From: Primulina eburnea
Lineage: Eukaryota; Streptophyta; Magnoliopsida; Lamiales; Gesneriaceae
Assembly (NCBI RefSeq): GCF_022965805.1
Contig: NW_027331361.1
Coordinates: forward strand, 1 to 64,000
Reading direction: 5' to 3'
Length of the DNA stretch: 64,000 nucleotides
Made by a program: the position numbers and the translations under genes. Position 1 is the stretch's first letter; the number at the start of each line of letters is the position of its first letter. The notes beneath the pieces were generated by a model. The model was not told the DNA's origin. It worked only from the letters and a program-made list of their open reading frames with translations, and ran no database searches. This document shows, piece by piece, positions 42,932 to 55,529 of the stretch.

Positions 42932-45457
42932 GCGAGGAAGGTTACAGAGTTTCTGGAGCTTCGTCAGGGGAGAATGAATGTAGATGAGTATATTCTCAGG
43001 TTCGAGGAGGGTTGCCTATTTGCTCCGTACATTGCTACCAGTGATAAAGATAAAGGCGCTCACTTCATTCGAGGCCTTAGAGCGGAGATCAGGCGTGATA
43101 TCAATATGTCCAAGGCTGTTACTTTCAAGGAGATTGTGTCCAAGGCGTTGCTAGCAGAGCAGGACGAGAAGGATATCGCCAGGGAGAGACAGGCGAGGCA
43201 CCAGGCTAGTGTTCAGAGAGGCCAGAGTTCAGGTCAGCATGACAGAGATCGATTCAAAGGGAAGGGCAAGGTGGATCAGAGTCCTAGGCCACCTTCAGCG
43301 CCAGTTGCTCCGTCTGATTCTGAGAGATCCTTGTGTCCCAAGTGTGGCAGACCTCATCGTGGAGAGTGTAGATTTGGCACTCGTTCTTGCTATCGTTGTG
43401 GCATGCCAGGCCACATTTCCAGAGATTGTCCTAAGGGAGCTAGCCAGGAGAAGGTGCAGGGTCGTATCTTTTCGATGACTAAGGAAGGTATTAATCGTAA
43501 TTCTTCTGTAATCTCTAGTTCCATTTTAATTTCAGGCAGAGTAGCTACTACTTTGATTGATACTGGTGCTACTCATTCTTTTATGTCTGAATTGTTTTTG
43601 AGATCTTTGGGTATAGTTCCTTCTGTTATTCCCCTTCAGCTTAGTGTTGTTTTGCCTTCGGGAGATGTTTTGTGCCCGACCTCCATAGTGTATGCGTGCC
43701 CCGTTCGTTTTGTTGATCGAGAGGTCTTTGCTGATTTGATTGTGATCCCGATGGTTGCCTTTGATGTTATTCTTGGCATGGATTGGCTGTCGACCTATCG
43801 TGCTGTTATTGATTGCGTTGCTAAGACGGTGACTTTTGCAGATGATGGCCAGGGAGGAGTTCTCGCCAGCTCAGGTACTTCGCTGGTCCTTCCTTTTATT
43901 TCGTGTCTTGATGCTGAGAGGCTATTGTGTAGAGGTTGTGATGTTTTTCTGGCATCTGTTGTGGATGTTGATAGACTGATTAAGTTGAATATTGATGATA
44001 TTGATGTGGTGAGGGAGTTTGCTGATGTGTTTGAGGATGATGTTCCGGGTTTGCCGCCGGATAGAGATGTAGAGTTTGTTATTGATCTTGCTCCAGGTAC
44101 GGTTCCTATTTCTAAGGCTCCGTATAGGATGGCTCCTACTGAGATGAAAGAGTTGAAGACGCAGTTGCAGGATCTTCTAGATAAGGGTTTTATTCGTCCG
44201 AGTTCTTCGCCTTGGGGAGCTCCGGTTCTATTTGTTAAGAAGAAGGATGGTTCTTTGCGTCTGTGTGTCGACTATAGGGAGCTTAACAAAGTGACAATCA
44301 AGAACAAGTATCCGTTGCCACGGATTGATGATTTGTTTGACCAACTCCAGGGTGCCACTGTTTTCTCGAAGATTGATCTTCGGTCTGGCTACTATCAGTT
44401 GAAGGTTAGGGAGTCTGATATCCCTAAGACGGCTTTCAGGACCAGGTATGGTCACTATGAGTTTCTCGTGATGTCTTTTGGTTTGACCAATGCCCCTTCT
44501 GTCTTCATGGATCTGATGAACCGTGTGTTCAAGTCGTATTTGGATAGCTTTGTCATTGTTTTTATCGATGATATCTTGATCTATTCTAAGACCAGAGAGC
44601 TTCATTCAGAGCATCTCAGAGTTGTGCTCCAGTTGTTGAGAGAGCGGAGGTTGTTTGCCAAGTTGAAGAAGTGTGAGTTTTGGTTGGATCAGATTTCTTT
44701 TTTAGGCCATGTCGTTTCGAGGGATGGCATTGCTGTTGATCCGATGAAGATAGAGGCGATTCAGAAGTGGCCTATTCCTATGACTGTTTCTGAGGTACGC
44801 AGTTTCCTTGGTTTGGCGGGTTATTATCGTCGTTTCATTTCAGATTTCTCCAAGATTTCCCTGCCATTGTCCAATTTGACAAGGAAGACTGTGAAGTTCG
44901 AGTGGTCTATAGATTGCCAGAGCGCATTTCAGGAGTTGAAGGATAGATTGACGTCAGCTCCTATTCTCGCATTGCCCAGTGGTTCAGAGGATTTTGTGGT
45001 CTATACCGATGCGTCGAAGAAGGGTCTCGGGGCAGTGTTGATGCAGAGAGGTAAGGTCATTGCCTATGCTTCTCGCCAGTTGAAGGATTATGAGAAGAAT
45101 TATCCGACGCATGATTTAGAGTTGGCAGCTGTGGTTTTCGCCCTGAAGATTTGGAGACACTACTTGTATGGCGAAAAGTGTGAGATTTTCACAGACCACA
45201 AGAGTTTGAAGTATCTGTTTTCTCAGAGAGAGCTCAATATGCGGCAGAGGAGGTGGTTAGAGCTGGTCAAAGATTACGATGTGACTATCAGTTATCACCC
45301 AGGGAAGGCGAATGTTGTGGCTGATGCTTTGAGTCGTAAGTCGAGTGCTTCATTGAGTTCTTTGATTCAGAGACCGTTGCTGATGGATTTGCAGAGAGAG
45401 GAGATTGATCTGGTGATTCCAGGCACCATTGCTCGTCTTTCAGCGTTGGTTATTTGA
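42932..45457 (+). CDS. Element E gag C-terminus, protease, reverse transcriptase, RNase H
   Basis: In phase with the upstream gag piece; the first ATG is at 42974. It contains the end of the Gag core ([18 protein letters not shown]), the knuckle region with [14 protein letters not shown], protease DTGATHSF, reverse transcriptase ([35 protein letters not shown]) and RNase H ([33 protein letters not shown]). It stops at TGA 45455-45457, after which the same frame continues to the Copia D insertion. All catalytic residues that I can check are present. Confidence 0.92.
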   Translation, partial: ARKVTEFLELRQGRMNVDEYILRFEEGCLFAPYIATSDKDKGAHFIRGLRAEIRRDINMSKAVTFKEIVSKALLAEQDEKDIARERQARHQASVQRGQSSGQHDRDRFKGKGKVDQSPRPPSAPVAPSDSERSLCPKCGRPHRGECRFGTRSCYRCGMPGHISRDCPKGASQEKVQGRIFSMTKEGINRNSSVISSSILISGRVATTLIDTGATHSFMSELFLRSLGIVPSVIPLQLSVVLPSGDVLCPTSIVYACPVRFVDREVFADLIVIPMVAFDVILGMDWLSTYRAVIDCVAKTVTFADDGQGGVLASSGTSLVLPFISCLDAERLLCRGCDVFLASVVDVDRLIKLNIDDIDVVREFADVFEDDVPGLPPDRDVEFVIDLAPGTVPISKAPYRMAPTEMKELKTQLQDLLDKGFIRPSSSPWGAPVLFVKKKDGSLRLCVDYRELNKVTIKNKYPLPRIDDLFDQLQGATVFSKIDLRSGYYQLKVRESDIPKTAFRTRYGHYEFLVMSFGLTNAPSVFMDLMNRVFKSYLDSFVIVFIDDILIYSKTRELHSEHLRVVLQLLRERRLFAKLKKCEFWLDQISFLGHVVSRDGIAVDPMKIEAIQKWPIPMTVSEVRSFLGLAGYYRRFISDFSKISLPLSNLTRKTVKFEWSIDCQSAFQELKDRLTSAPILALPSGSEDFVVYTDASKKGLGAVLMQRGKVIAYASRQLKDYEKNYPTHDLELAAVVFALKIWRHYLYGEKCEIFTDHKSLKYLFSQRELNMRQRRWLELVKDYDVTISYHPGKANVVADALSRKSSASLSSLIQRPLLMDLQREEIDLVIPGTIARLSALVI

Positions 45458-45605
45458 TCTTCATTGACGGACAGGATCCGTAGAGAGCAGTCGACTGATG
45501 TTCAGTTGACAGAGTTGAGAGATAGAGCAGAGATTAGAGGTAATTCAGAGTTTGCCTTGAATGGTGATGGTTTGGTGACTTTCAGAGGTCGTATTTGTGT
45601 TCTGT
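45458..45605 (+). CDS. Element E pol linker up to the Copia D insertion
   Basis: About 49 in-phase codons (DRIRREQSTDVQLTELRDRAE ...) linking RNase H to integrase, ending at the insertion of D at 45605. The protein resumes at 55535. Frames reading on past 45606 are Copia LTR. Confidence 0.75.
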
Positions 45606-47681
45606 TGAAAGCGGACCGGTTACGGAGGCCGGAAACGCAACGGAAGCGAAAAATAAAAATTTTAAGAGCAAAATTTCGGCCCCCAAGATTCTTGTGTAAT
45701 ATTTGCAAAATCACAAAAACATGCATAGGATGTTTGTAGAAATTTACCTATCAACTCCTTAGAGTTGATGAAATGGCTCCAACTAAAGTATGAATACTTT
45801 AGCTCTTCTTTGGTAGACAAATCTACAAGTTCCTTCTTATTCCCCTTCAAGAATAAGGCCCACCACTTAGCTATGTAAATCCCCTCAAGTTTTGCACTAG
45901 AAAAACTCAAGGATTTTTCAAAGAGAATGATTTTTGCTCCAAGAAAATGAAGAACAAAAAGGAAGAAAAATGTGAGAGAAATCCCCTCAAGTTTTCGGCC
46001 AAAGTGAGGTGAGTGGGAGTGGGAAGATTAGCCTTGGGTGTTACAAAAGTTGTTCCCCAAAAGTTGCATGCCTTTTGAATATTTTAATAAAAAGTAATCA
46101 AGGCTCTTTACCTCCCAAGCATGCAATCCCTACATGTCTCACTTATATATTATATGGTTTTTAACATCAAAAACCATAGACTAAATTTTATTATCTCAAA
46201 CACATTTGAGATAAATTAAATATTACTTGATTTTACTCAAGTCCCACTAGTTAAATAATTATTTAAATTGAGCTCTACAAGACTCAATATTATTTAATTA
46301 ATTCAACACTTGAATTAATTTAATTATTTAGACTCTACTAGGTCTACTAGTGTTTAATTAATTCAACACTTGAATTAATTTAATTTAGTCCACAACAATG
46401 TTTATGAAAATCACAATTTTCAACTACATTATTTACTTGGCCAAATTTTAATCTTAGGAACACTTCCATAAATTAAAATTTATATTTCTCTCATAGAAGT
46501 CATACTTCTATTTTTCTTTACGCTTATAAACACATTTATAAGCCGTTCAACACCTTGAACTATTTTTTACTTCTCTTCGGGATTTACAAAGCAAGTACTT
46601 GTGTGGCCGTCAATGGTTCATTGATACAACTAGCCGTGGGTTCACATCTCCATGTGATTCGGACTAAACATGTCCTTATTCGAGCATACCCCAATTGCTC
46701 CATTCTTACTTATCAACTCCTTGATATTAAGAACGTCAGAACTCAAGTCTGATAGCACCCAACCAATCACGTTAAACGCCTAGCAGCATCACTTACGTGA
46801 TTCCCTAGGTATCACATGATAGTGCCTGCAAGAACCATTCAATTATGGTTAGCGTACAGTACGGTCCCTTCAACTCATATATCCCGATCGATTCGACAAC
46901 TATTGGTCTATCGAGAGTTGTCAATGAATCGATACTATGTGTCATGTTGTGGTTGCATCGATGGTGTAATCTATGAAACTCCTTTCATAATTACCACCAT
47001 ACTCTGATCAGAGATTTCAACCCACAGATACATGAAAAACACATAGGATATCCATACCCGTAGGTAAGCGGTGAATCCCCGACTACAATGCATCGACTCC
47101 TATATGTTTCGCCGTAACACCCAACCTTGCCACCTGATGACCCCATAAGAGTCGGTAAACAAGTTAAAGTGAAACGCTAGCATATAGAGTCTCAATGTTG
47201 TCCCGGGTCATAAGGACTAATGGTGTACAACCATAAACTAGGATTTTTCCACTCGATAAGTGAGAACCACTTGGAAAATCCTTTATAGAGGGTTGTTCAG
47301 TGCACTCTACCAGGAGCACCTATCTGCATGCTCGGACATCACAATGTCCCCTACCAATGAAACATGGTACTCACATCGCAGATACTAGTCTCTAACTCGA
47401 GCGGCCTTTATCCTTCTTAGTGGCGGCTGAATCGACTAGGAACGGTTTAGAATATACAGTATTCCAAATATGAGTTTCATGATACTCATCATATGAGCAT
47501 CTCATATTCTTTCTACTATTTGTATATTCAAGGTCTTTATCTATGCAACTAGCATGGGTATAAAGATAAAGATGCGCCAAATTAATAAATTGAAATATTA
47601 TTAAAATAAAGATCGTTTATACAAAGAGTTTCATTGTGAACAGTCGGCCAACACTTGGCTCGACGTGCACCTACTCTAACA
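45606..47681 (-). repeat. Element D 3' LTR
   Basis: 2076 bp; the minus strand starts TGTTAGAGTAGGTGCACG and ends CCGCTTTCA. Compared with the C LTR it shares both ends and most blocks but lacks the 90-bp duplication. Short frames within it are not genes. Confidence 0.94.
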
Positions 47682-47694
47682 ATCTCCCACTTGC
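47682..47694 (-). other. Element D polypurine tract
   Basis: The minus strand reads GCAAGTGGGAGAT directly before the 3' LTR, identical to C. Confidence 0.85.
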
Positions 47695-47695
47695 A

Positions 47696-48448
47696 CTAGA
47701 GCCAACTACCTATATACTTTAGACCCATTGATTCGCGATGCTTCTCGAACGATGGTCCTGGTAAAGGCTTAGTTAGTGGATCAGCAACATTATCTGCGGA
47801 GCCGACTTTGTCAATCACGACATCTCCTCTTTCCACGATCTCTCTGAGGATGTGGTACTTTCTCAATACGTGTTTGGACTTCTGATGAGACCTTGGCTCC
47901 TTCGCCTGAGCTATGGCTCCCGTGTTGTCGCACATCACCGGGATAGGAGCAACTCCATTTGGAATGACGCCCAACTCTTGGACGAAATTCCTAATCCAAA
48001 CAGCCTCCTTTGCTGCAGCCGATGCAGCAATGTATTCTGCCTCAGTGGTGGAATCCGCAGTACTGTCTTGCTTGGAACTCTTCCAAGAGACAGCACCACC
48101 ATTGAGCATGAATATGAATCCGGAGGTTGACTTCGAGTCATCAACATCGCTTTGGAAGCTAGAGTCAGTATAGCCTTCCAATTTTAGTTCTCCACCCCCA
48201 TAGACCAAAAACAACTTATTGGTCCTTCTCAAATACTTGAGGATGTCTTTCACAGCTTTCCAGTGTGGAAGACCAGGGTTGGATTGATATCTACTCACTA
48301 CACTTAGTGCAAATGCCACGTCAGGACGTGTAGATATCATCCCATACATGATACTACCAATAGCCGAAGCATACGGAATTCGTGTCATCGCCGCTATCTC
48401 TGCATCAGTCTTGGGAGACATAGACTTGATAGGGACACGCCATGACAC
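47696..48448 (-). CDS. Element D RNase H and end of reverse transcriptase (frame-shifted part)
   Basis: 250 residues, off by one base from the main D frame. It starts in the segment before RNase H (TDAEIAAMTRIPYASAIGSIMYGMISTRPDVAFAL) and covers the RNase H domain ([63 protein letters not shown]) through the terminal KPLPGPSFEKHRESMGLKYIGSWL. The shift comes from one missing base near 48428 relative to C. The first ATG is not a natural start. Confidence 0.92.
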   Translation of the reverse strand: MSWRVPIKSMSPKTDAEIAAMTRIPYASAIGSIMYGMISTRPDVAFALSVVSRYQSNPGLPHWKAVKDILKYLRRTNKLFLVYGGGELKLEGYTDSSFQSDVDDSKSTSGFIFMLNGGAVSWKSSKQDSTADSTTEAEYIAASAAAKEAVWIRNFVQELGVIPNGVAPIPVMCDNTGAIAQAKEPRSHQKSKHVLRKYHILREIVERGDVVIDKVGSADNVADPLTKPLPGPSFEKHRESMGLKYIGSWL

Positions 48449-51400
48449 ATTGGTAGATGTCCTCTCTTGGACTCATCCATCGAGAACCGCTTCACGATGG
48501 TATCAATGTATGTGGACTGGGTGAGACCAAGCAATCTTCTTGATCTATCTCTATAGATCTGTATTCCCAATACAAAAGATGCTTCACCCAAGTCCTGCAT
48601 TGAGAACTTACTTGCTAACCATATCTTTGTTGATTGCAACATTCCTACATCATTCCCAATGAGTAGAATGTCATCAACATAAAGAACAAGGAATGTCACA
48701 GCACTCCCACTGACCTTCTTATACACACAGGGTTCCTCAGGATTCTTAGTAAAACCAAACTCTTTGATTGTACTATCGAATCTGAGGTTCCAGCTCCTCG
48801 ATGCCTGCTTAAGACCATAAATAGATCTTTGAAGTTTGCATACCATATGCTCACTTCCGATGGATGTGAACCCTTCAGGTTGAGACATGTAAATTTCTTC
48901 CTTAATATCCCCATTAAGGAAGGCTGTCTTCACATCCATCTGCCATATCTCATAGTCATACCATGCAGCTATGGCTAGCAATATCCTAATGGACTTGAAC
49001 ATCGCAACTGGAGAAAAGGTTTCCTCATAGTCAACACCTTGTCTTTGAGTATACCCTTTTGCTACCAATCGCGCCTTGAAGGTCAATACCTTCCCATCCG
49101 CCCCAAGTTTCCTCTTGTAAATCCATTTACATCCTATGGGAACAGTTCCCTCAGGTGGATCCACAAGATTCCACACTTGGTTCGAATGCATGGAATTCAT
49201 CTCAGATTCCATTGCTTCAAGCCATTTGGATGAATCGGCATCCGATAACGCTTCCTTGAAGGTCCTTGGATCACATCCAAGATTAGGCTCATCATGGCCC
49301 TCTTCAAGAAGCAGACCATACCTCATAGGTGGTCTCGAGATCCTCTCGGATCTCCTAGGAGCTTGTATCTCCTCACTTAGCTCATTGGGTGTGGGTTCTA
49401 CAACTGTGGGTGCCTCTCGAACCTCTTCGAGTTCTATCATCTCGCCTTTTCTATCTAATAGAAATTCCTTTTCCAAAAAGGTTGCGTTCCTAGAAACAAA
49501 CACCTTTGTTTCTTGGGGATGATAGAAATAATATCCAATGGAATTTCTTGGATATCCCACAAAGTAGCATAAAATGGATCGACTATCCAATTTATCTCCC
49601 ACTGTCTGCTTCACATAAGCAGGACACCCCCATATTCTAAGATAAGAATACTTGGGAGGCTTACCCATCCATATCTCATATGGAGTCTTGTCAACTGCCT
49701 TTGTATGGACATTGTTCAATAACAGTGCCGCTGTTTCAAGCGCATATCCCCAAAAAGATGGCGGCAACTCCGTGAACCCCATCATAGACCGAACCATGTC
49801 CATCAAAGTCCGGTTACGACGCTCCGAAACACCATTTAACTGTGGTGTAGCGGGCGGAGTCCACTGCGAGAGAATCCCATTCTCTCTAAGATACTCTTGG
49901 AACTCGGCACTCAAGTACTCACCACCTCGATCCGATCGAAGTGTCTTGATGCTTCGTCCCAATTGCTTCTCTACTTCACTTCTGAATTCTTTGAACCTTT
50001 CAAAGGCTTCAGACTTGTATTTCATCAAATACACATACCCATACCTCGAATGGTCATCGGTAAAGGTGATGAAGTAGGCATGTCCATGCTTAGTGGAGAT
50101 GCTAAGCGGACCGCACACATCGGTATGGATCAAATCCAATAACCCTTTGGCTCGCTCCGCATGGCCCTTAAAGGGAATTTTGGTCATCTTTCCTTTTAGA
50201 CAGGATTCACAAGTCGTGAGAGCATTAATATCGGACATATCAAACATGCCAACTCCCACTAACTTGTTCATCCTTCTTAGGGATATATGACCTAATCGAG
50301 CATGCCATAATTGTGCCGAAATAAGAGTATCTTGTTTGCGCTTATTTGTTGTTGTTATCGTTTGGACATTGTTAAGTGGAATATCTTTTAATTTTAAGGT
50401 GTAGAGATTGTTTTCAAGTTCACCGGTACCAACTAAACATTCATTCTTGTAAATATTGCAAACACCTTTGCCAAATAAACAAGAATATCCATCAATATCA
50501 AGCATAGGAATGGAAATAATGTTTTTAATCAAGTCTGGTACGAACAAAACATCTCTTAATACAAACTTAAAATCATTGTTCAAAATTAAACAAATATCTC
50601 CTACGGCTTTGGCAGCAACTCTTGCTCCATTGCCCATCCTTAAGAAGGTCTCACCCTCTCGGAGCCTCCTACTTCTTCCCATCGCCTGCAAGTCATTACA
50701 GAGATGTGAGCCACAGCCGGTATCCAATACCCAAGAAGTAGAGTTAATCGAGATATTTACTTCAATAAAGAACATACCTTTGCCAGAACCCTTCTGCGCA
50801 AGATATTCCCTGCAGTTACGCCTCCAATGTCCAGGCTTCTTGCAGTGGTGACAGATGTCAACAGTCTTTTCAGCCTTCACTGGCGCGGCTGCCACAACGG
50901 GACTCGGACTCTGCCTCTTCAAGGGCACGCTCTTCTTGGTACGCTGGAAAGAACGCTTCTTTCCCTTCCCAGGTGGACCGGTCTTCGTGCCAGATGAAGA
51001 GCCCACATAAAGAACCTGCTTCTCCTTTTTGATGGTGGACTCAAAAGTAACAAGCATGTTCACCAACTCTTCAAGGCTGGGCTCGAGCTTGTTCATATTG
51101 AAGTTCACGACAAAAGGATCGAAAGAGCTAGGCAGCGACAGCAACAATACATCCGTGGTCAACTCCGATGGCAAGATCAAATCCATGCCCACGAGCTTGT
51201 CCACGAGCCCAATCAACTTTAGGCCATGCTCATGGACCGAAGTCCCATCTCGCATGCGTAAAGTGATGAGCTCCTTTACTGTTGCATGCCTCAAAGACCG
51301 AGTCTGCTCTCCGAAGAGCTCCTTGAGGTGCATATGAATGTCAGCAGCATTCTTTGCATCCTCGAATCGCCTTTGCAGCTCATCGTTCATTGAAGCCTGC

Positions 51401-51627
51401 ATATAACACTTCGCCTTCAAGTCATGGTCACACCATTCCTTGTAGGTCTGCAATTCCTCAGGAGTGCAGCCTATAGGAGCCTCAGCAGGGGGCGCCTCAG
51501 TCAGTGTATACGCGATCTTCTCCGAGTTTAGGACAATCTTTAAATTTCTTAGCCAATTGATATAGTTTGGTCCGGTTAGAATGTGTTTTTCGAGAATGAC
51601 GGAAAACGGGTTGCGAATTGATGACAT
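48394..51627 (-). CDS. Element D Gag-protease-integrase-reverse transcriptase
   Basis: 1077 residues from MSSIRNPFSVILEKH. Gag spans 1-250, with the CCHC knuckle CHHCKKPGHWRRNC at 259-272. The protease active site DTG is at 302-304. The integrase zinc region has H442, H447, C473 and C476; its catalytic D503 (HTDVCGPL), D566 (RSDRGGEY) and E602 (NGVSERRNRT) are all present. Reverse transcriptase runs from about 810 with DVKTAFLNGD near 898 and YVDDI at 983-987. The last ~15 residues are off-frame after the base loss near 48428. The order integrase before reverse transcriptase defines Ty1/Copia. It is the best candidate here for a helper of the C/G lineage. Confidence 0.95.
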   Translation of the reverse strand: MSSIRNPFSVILEKHILTGPNYINWLRNLKIVLNSEKIAYTLTEAPPAEAPIGCTPEELQTYKEWCDHDLKAKCYMQASMNDELQRRFEDAKNAADIHMHLKELFGEQTRSLRHATVKELITLRMRDGTSVHEHGLKLIGLVDKLVGMDLILPSELTTDVLLLSLPSSFDPFVVNFNMNKLEPSLEELVNMLVTFESTIKKEKQVLYVGSSSGTKTGPPGKGKKRSFQRTKKSVPLKRQSPSPVVAAAPVKAEKTVDICHHCKKPGHWRRNCREYLAQKGSGKGMFFIEVNISINSTSWVLDTGCGSHLCNDLQAMGRSRRLREGETFLRMGNGARVAAKAVGDICLILNNDFKFVLRDVLFVPDLIKNIISIPMLDIDGYSCLFGKGVCNIYKNECLVGTGELENNLYTLKLKDIPLNNVQTITTTNKRKQDTLISAQLWHARLGHISLRRMNKLVGVGMFDMSDINALTTCESCLKGKMTKIPFKGHAERAKGLLDLIHTDVCGPLSISTKHGHAYFITFTDDHSRYGYVYLMKYKSEAFERFKEFRSEVEKQLGRSIKTLRSDRGGEYLSAEFQEYLRENGILSQWTPPATPQLNGVSERRNRTLMDMVRSMMGFTELPPSFWGYALETAALLLNNVHTKAVDKTPYEIWMGKPPKYSYLRIWGCPAYVKQTVGDKLDSRSILCYFVGYPRNSIGYYFYHPQETKVFVSRNATFLEKEFLLDRKGEMIELEEVREAPTVVEPTPNELSEEIQAPRRSERISRPPMRYGLLLEEGHDEPNLGCDPRTFKEALSDADSSKWLEAMESEMNSMHSNQVWNLVDPPEGTVPIGCKWIYKRKLGADGKVLTFKARLVAKGYTQRQGVDYEETFSPVAMFKSIRILLAIAAWYDYEIWQMDVKTAFLNGDIKEEIYMSQPEGFTSIGSEHMVCKLQRSIYGLKQASRSWNLRFDSTIKEFGFTKNPEEPCVYKKVSGSAVTFLVLYVDDILLIGNDVGMLQSTKIWLASKFSMQDLGEASFVLGIQIYRDRSRRLLGLTQSTYIDTIVKRFSMDESKRGHLPMCHGVSLSSLCLPRLMQR

Positions 51628-53438
51628 GTCAAAGATTGTACTGAAAAGTAAAACAGATAAATGTTAATGACTATTTTAAAATATTTAATAAGATATAAAG
51701 TTTGGACTTTTACTTTATAAATAATCGCTCCCACTGTTTTGACATTTTCACTACCCTCTAGTGAAAACGGGAAACACTTTCCTCAGAAGGTACGTAAGGT
51801 CCAATTAGCGAATTGTGATCCCGAATAATATCGGCCATCACAATTCCTAAAAGGTAGTTTCCAATTGCATCGCCATGCAACCCTCTACGTAAACTTTTGT
51901 CTCACGTTTGATTAGGACCCAATAATATGACGTCGTTCATCTTTACGTGTCAAGCCTAACCCATCGATATTGAACCTTAATGGACGGTCGCCATGAGTTC
52001 CCTCAATAATATGAGCCGAAATCATGGGAGTTCCACGTAGTTCACATCACCATGTCAATGGATGTCACAGCTTTCCGGCACCCAGGGCCCCCTCAATAAT
52101 ATGAGCCGAGCCCCGAGTACGGGTAGCGTTCATCATGCATCCATTGTCGATGGAAGACAAGGAAATTATAAACAACTTTATAATTCCCCTTTTCGGACTT
52201 GATATTAATTTTGAATCTTATTCAAAATGAGGGTTTTTAATTTTGAAAGGTCTCATCAATAATTTTATTTTAAAAGCTCGCCATGTTTGATCGTATGTTT
52301 GCCGGATTCATGCAACTTTGTTATTATAATAATAATAACGCACATACTCATTATTTATAACATATCATGCATATATTATAAATAGAAAACAGTACAAGGA
52401 TGATCAATTGCCCCAAAACTAATGGCCCGTGTGAGCCAAACACGGGCCTAGGTCCAATCCTAGGGTAAACGCACGGGATGCAATGCAACTATACTATTAC
52501 ATTAGCATCCTATATTACATGTCTTCGATCTTCATAATCACCAAGGCCACCATCTTCCAATCTTGATCTTCCCCTATTCTAATATTTACAATTAAATATC
52601 CATGGCACATAGGGATACATCTCATGGGGGGTGGGAACGGGCCATAAACCAAGCCCACTTTATAAATTGATAATTATTACAATCATACAACACAAATATC
52701 CTAGCATACACCTAGCAAATTGGGCTTGGGCTTTTGATCATCCTTCATGCATAATATCACATATCATACACCATCAATTAATTATCACTATAATTAATTG
52801 ATCCAATATTATATATCTTGATCCAATCACTAACCGCCACAATTATAAATTAAATTAACAAAGTATACAAACACCTTTGTCTACTTTCAAATTAATTTAT
52901 TTATAATCGAATTTCTTGTAAATCACAATTTACTATAAATAATTAAAGTCCAACTTCAATTATTTATTTTATGAGAAAATATGTGCAACAATTGTAAATT
53001 TAAACTTAAGGGCCCAAAAACCATTTTTCACCAAAAATATTTAGGCCCATTTAAATTTCACAAATTATGTTGGCCATCCAATGGCCCAACATCTCAAGGC
53101 CCATGACACTAAGATTGTCCAAAACACTTTTGGAAACCCTAGCCGTCATCGCCGTCGCCGGAGCTCCGTCGCCGGATTCCGGCAATAACAAAAAATTTTT
53201 TTTTTATTTTAAAAGCTGGACTTATTCGGGCAGCCCCTCGGGCTGCCCTTTGCTGCCTGAAATTTCAGGGCAGCTCGGGCAGCCCTCGGGCAGCAACATG
53301 CTGCCCGAATTTTTTTTTTTTTTTTTTTGCTTCTTCAAATTTTCGGCCTTGATGTTTTTGTTGCACAAAAAATCTCAAACGGTTAGAAATTGATCTCAAC
53401 ATAATATTATGCAAATATTACACAAAAACGTAACCATA
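51628..53438 (-). other. Element D long leader
   Basis: 1.8 kb without a supported gene, matching the C leader part by part: four CAATAATAT-type repeats at about 51822-52110, AT-rich sequence, and a GC-rich palindromic block at 53227-53308 next to T-tracts. Conservation of order between two diverged families argues for a function in the RNA. Confidence 0.65.
53227..53308 (-). repeat. GC-rich palindromic block in the Copia D leader
   Basis: Repeats of CGGGCAGCCC and GGGCTGCCC with internal complementarity, about 130-210 bp downstream of the primer site on the minus strand. It differs in detail from 19160-19238 but keeps the same pairing units and the flanking A/T tracts. Confidence 0.6.
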
Positions 53439-53450
53439 GCTCGGATACCA
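53439..53450 (-). other. Element D primer-binding site (tRNA-iMet, one mismatch)
   Basis: The minus strand reads TGGTATCCGAGC two bases after the 5' LTR. The other elements have TGGTATCAGAGC, so one base is changed. Confidence 0.85.
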
Positions 53451-53452
53451 CT

Positions 53453-55529
53453 TGAAAGCGGACCGGTTACGGAGGCCGGAAACGCAACGGAAGCGAAAAA
53501 TAAAAATTTTAAGAGCAAAATTTCGGCCCCCAAGATTCTTGTGTAATATTTGCAAAATCACAAAAACATGCATAGGATGTTTGTAGAATTTACCTATCAA
53601 CTCCTTAGAGTTGATGAAATGGCTCCAACTAAAGTATGAATACTTTAGCTCTTCTTTGGTAGACAAATCTACAAGCTCCTTCTTATTCCCCTTCAAGAAT
53701 AAGGCCCACCACTTAGCTATGTAAATCCCCTCAAGTTTTGCACTAGAAAAACTCAAGGATTTTTCAAAGAGAATGATTTTTGCTCCAAGAAAATGAAGAA
53801 CAAAAAGGAAGAAAAATGTGAGAGAAATCCCCTCAAGTTTTCGGCCAAAGTGAGGTGAGTGGGAGTGGGAAGATTAGCCTTGGGTGTTACAAAAGTTGTT
53901 CCCCAAAAGTTGCATGCCTTTTGAATATTTTAATAAAAATTAATCAAAGCTCTTCACCTCCCAAGCATGCAATCCCTACATGTCTCACTTATATATTATA
54001 TGGTTTTTAACACATCAAAAACCATAGACTAAATTTTATTATCTCAAACACATTTGAGATAAATTAAATATTACTTGATTTTACTCAAGTCCCACTAGTT
54101 AAATAATTATTTAAATTGAGCTCTACAAGACTCAATATTATTTAATTAATTCAACACTTGAATTAATTTAATTATTTAGACTCTACTAGGTCTACTAGTG
54201 TTTAATTAATTCAACACTTGAATTAATTTAATTTAGTCCACAACAATGTTTATGAAAATCACAATTTTCAACTACATTATTTACTTGGCCAAATTTTAAT
54301 CTTAGGAACACTTCCATAAATTAAAATTTATATTTCTCTCATAGAAGTCATACTTCTATTTTTCTTTACGCTTATAAACACATTTATAAGCCGTTCAACA
54401 CCTTGAACTATTTTTTACTTCTCTTCGGGATTTACAAAGCAAGTACTTGTGTGGCCCTCAATGGTTCATTGATACAACTAGCCGTGGGTTCACATCTCCA
54501 TGTGATTCGGACTAAACATGTCCTTATTCGAGCATACCCCAATTGCTCCATTCTTACTTATCAACTCCTTGATAGTAAGAACGTCAGAACTCAAGTCTGA
54601 TAGCACCCAACCAATCACGTTAAACGCCTAGCAGCATCGCTTACGTGATTCCCTAGGTATCACATGATAGTGCCTGCAAGAACCATTCAATTATGGTTAG
54701 CGTACAGTACGGTCCCTTCAACTCATATATCCCGATCGATTCGACAACTATTGGTCTATCGAGAGTTGTCAATGAATCGATACTATGTGTCATGTTGTGG
54801 TTGCATCGATGGTGTAATCTATGAAACTCCTTTCATAATTACCACCATACTCTGATCAGAGATTTCAACCCACAGATACATGAAAAACACATAGGATATC
54901 CATACCCGTAGGTAAGCGGTGAATCCCCGGCTACAATGCATCGACTCCTATATGTTTCGCCGTAACACCCAACCTTGCCACCTGATGACCCCATAAGAGT
55001 CGGTAAACAAGTCAAAGTGAAACGCTAGCATATAGAGTCTCAATGTTGTCCCGGGTCATAAGGACTAATGGTGTACAACCATAAACTAGGATTTTTCCAC
55101 TCGATAAGTGAGAACCACTTGGAAAATCCTTTATAGAGGGTTGTTCAGTGCACTCTACCAGGAGCACCTATCTGCATGCTCGGACATCACAATGTCCCCT
55201 ACCAATGAAACATGGTACTCACATCGCAGATACTAGTCTCTAACTCGAGCGGCCTTTATCCTTCTTAGTGGCGGCTGAATCGACTAGGAACGGTTTAGAA
55301 TATACAGTATTCCAAATATGAGTTTCATGATACTCATCATATGAGCATCTCATATTCTTTCTACTATTTGTATATTCAAGGTCTTTATCTATGCAACTAG
55401 CATGGGTATAAAGATAAAGATGCGCCAAATTAATAAATTGAAATATTATTAAAATAAAGATCGTTTATACAAAGAGTTTCATTGTGAACAGTCGGCCAAC
55501 ACTTGGCTCGACGTGCACCTACTCTAACA
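53453..55529 (-). repeat. Element D 5' LTR
   Basis: 2077 bp, paired with 45606-47681. Differences include small indels near 53588 and 54010 and scattered substitutions. Confidence 0.94.

Noticed and set aside
49136..50851. Plus-strand frames opposite the Copia D polyprotein
   Set aside because: They are antisense shadows of a well-supported coding frame.
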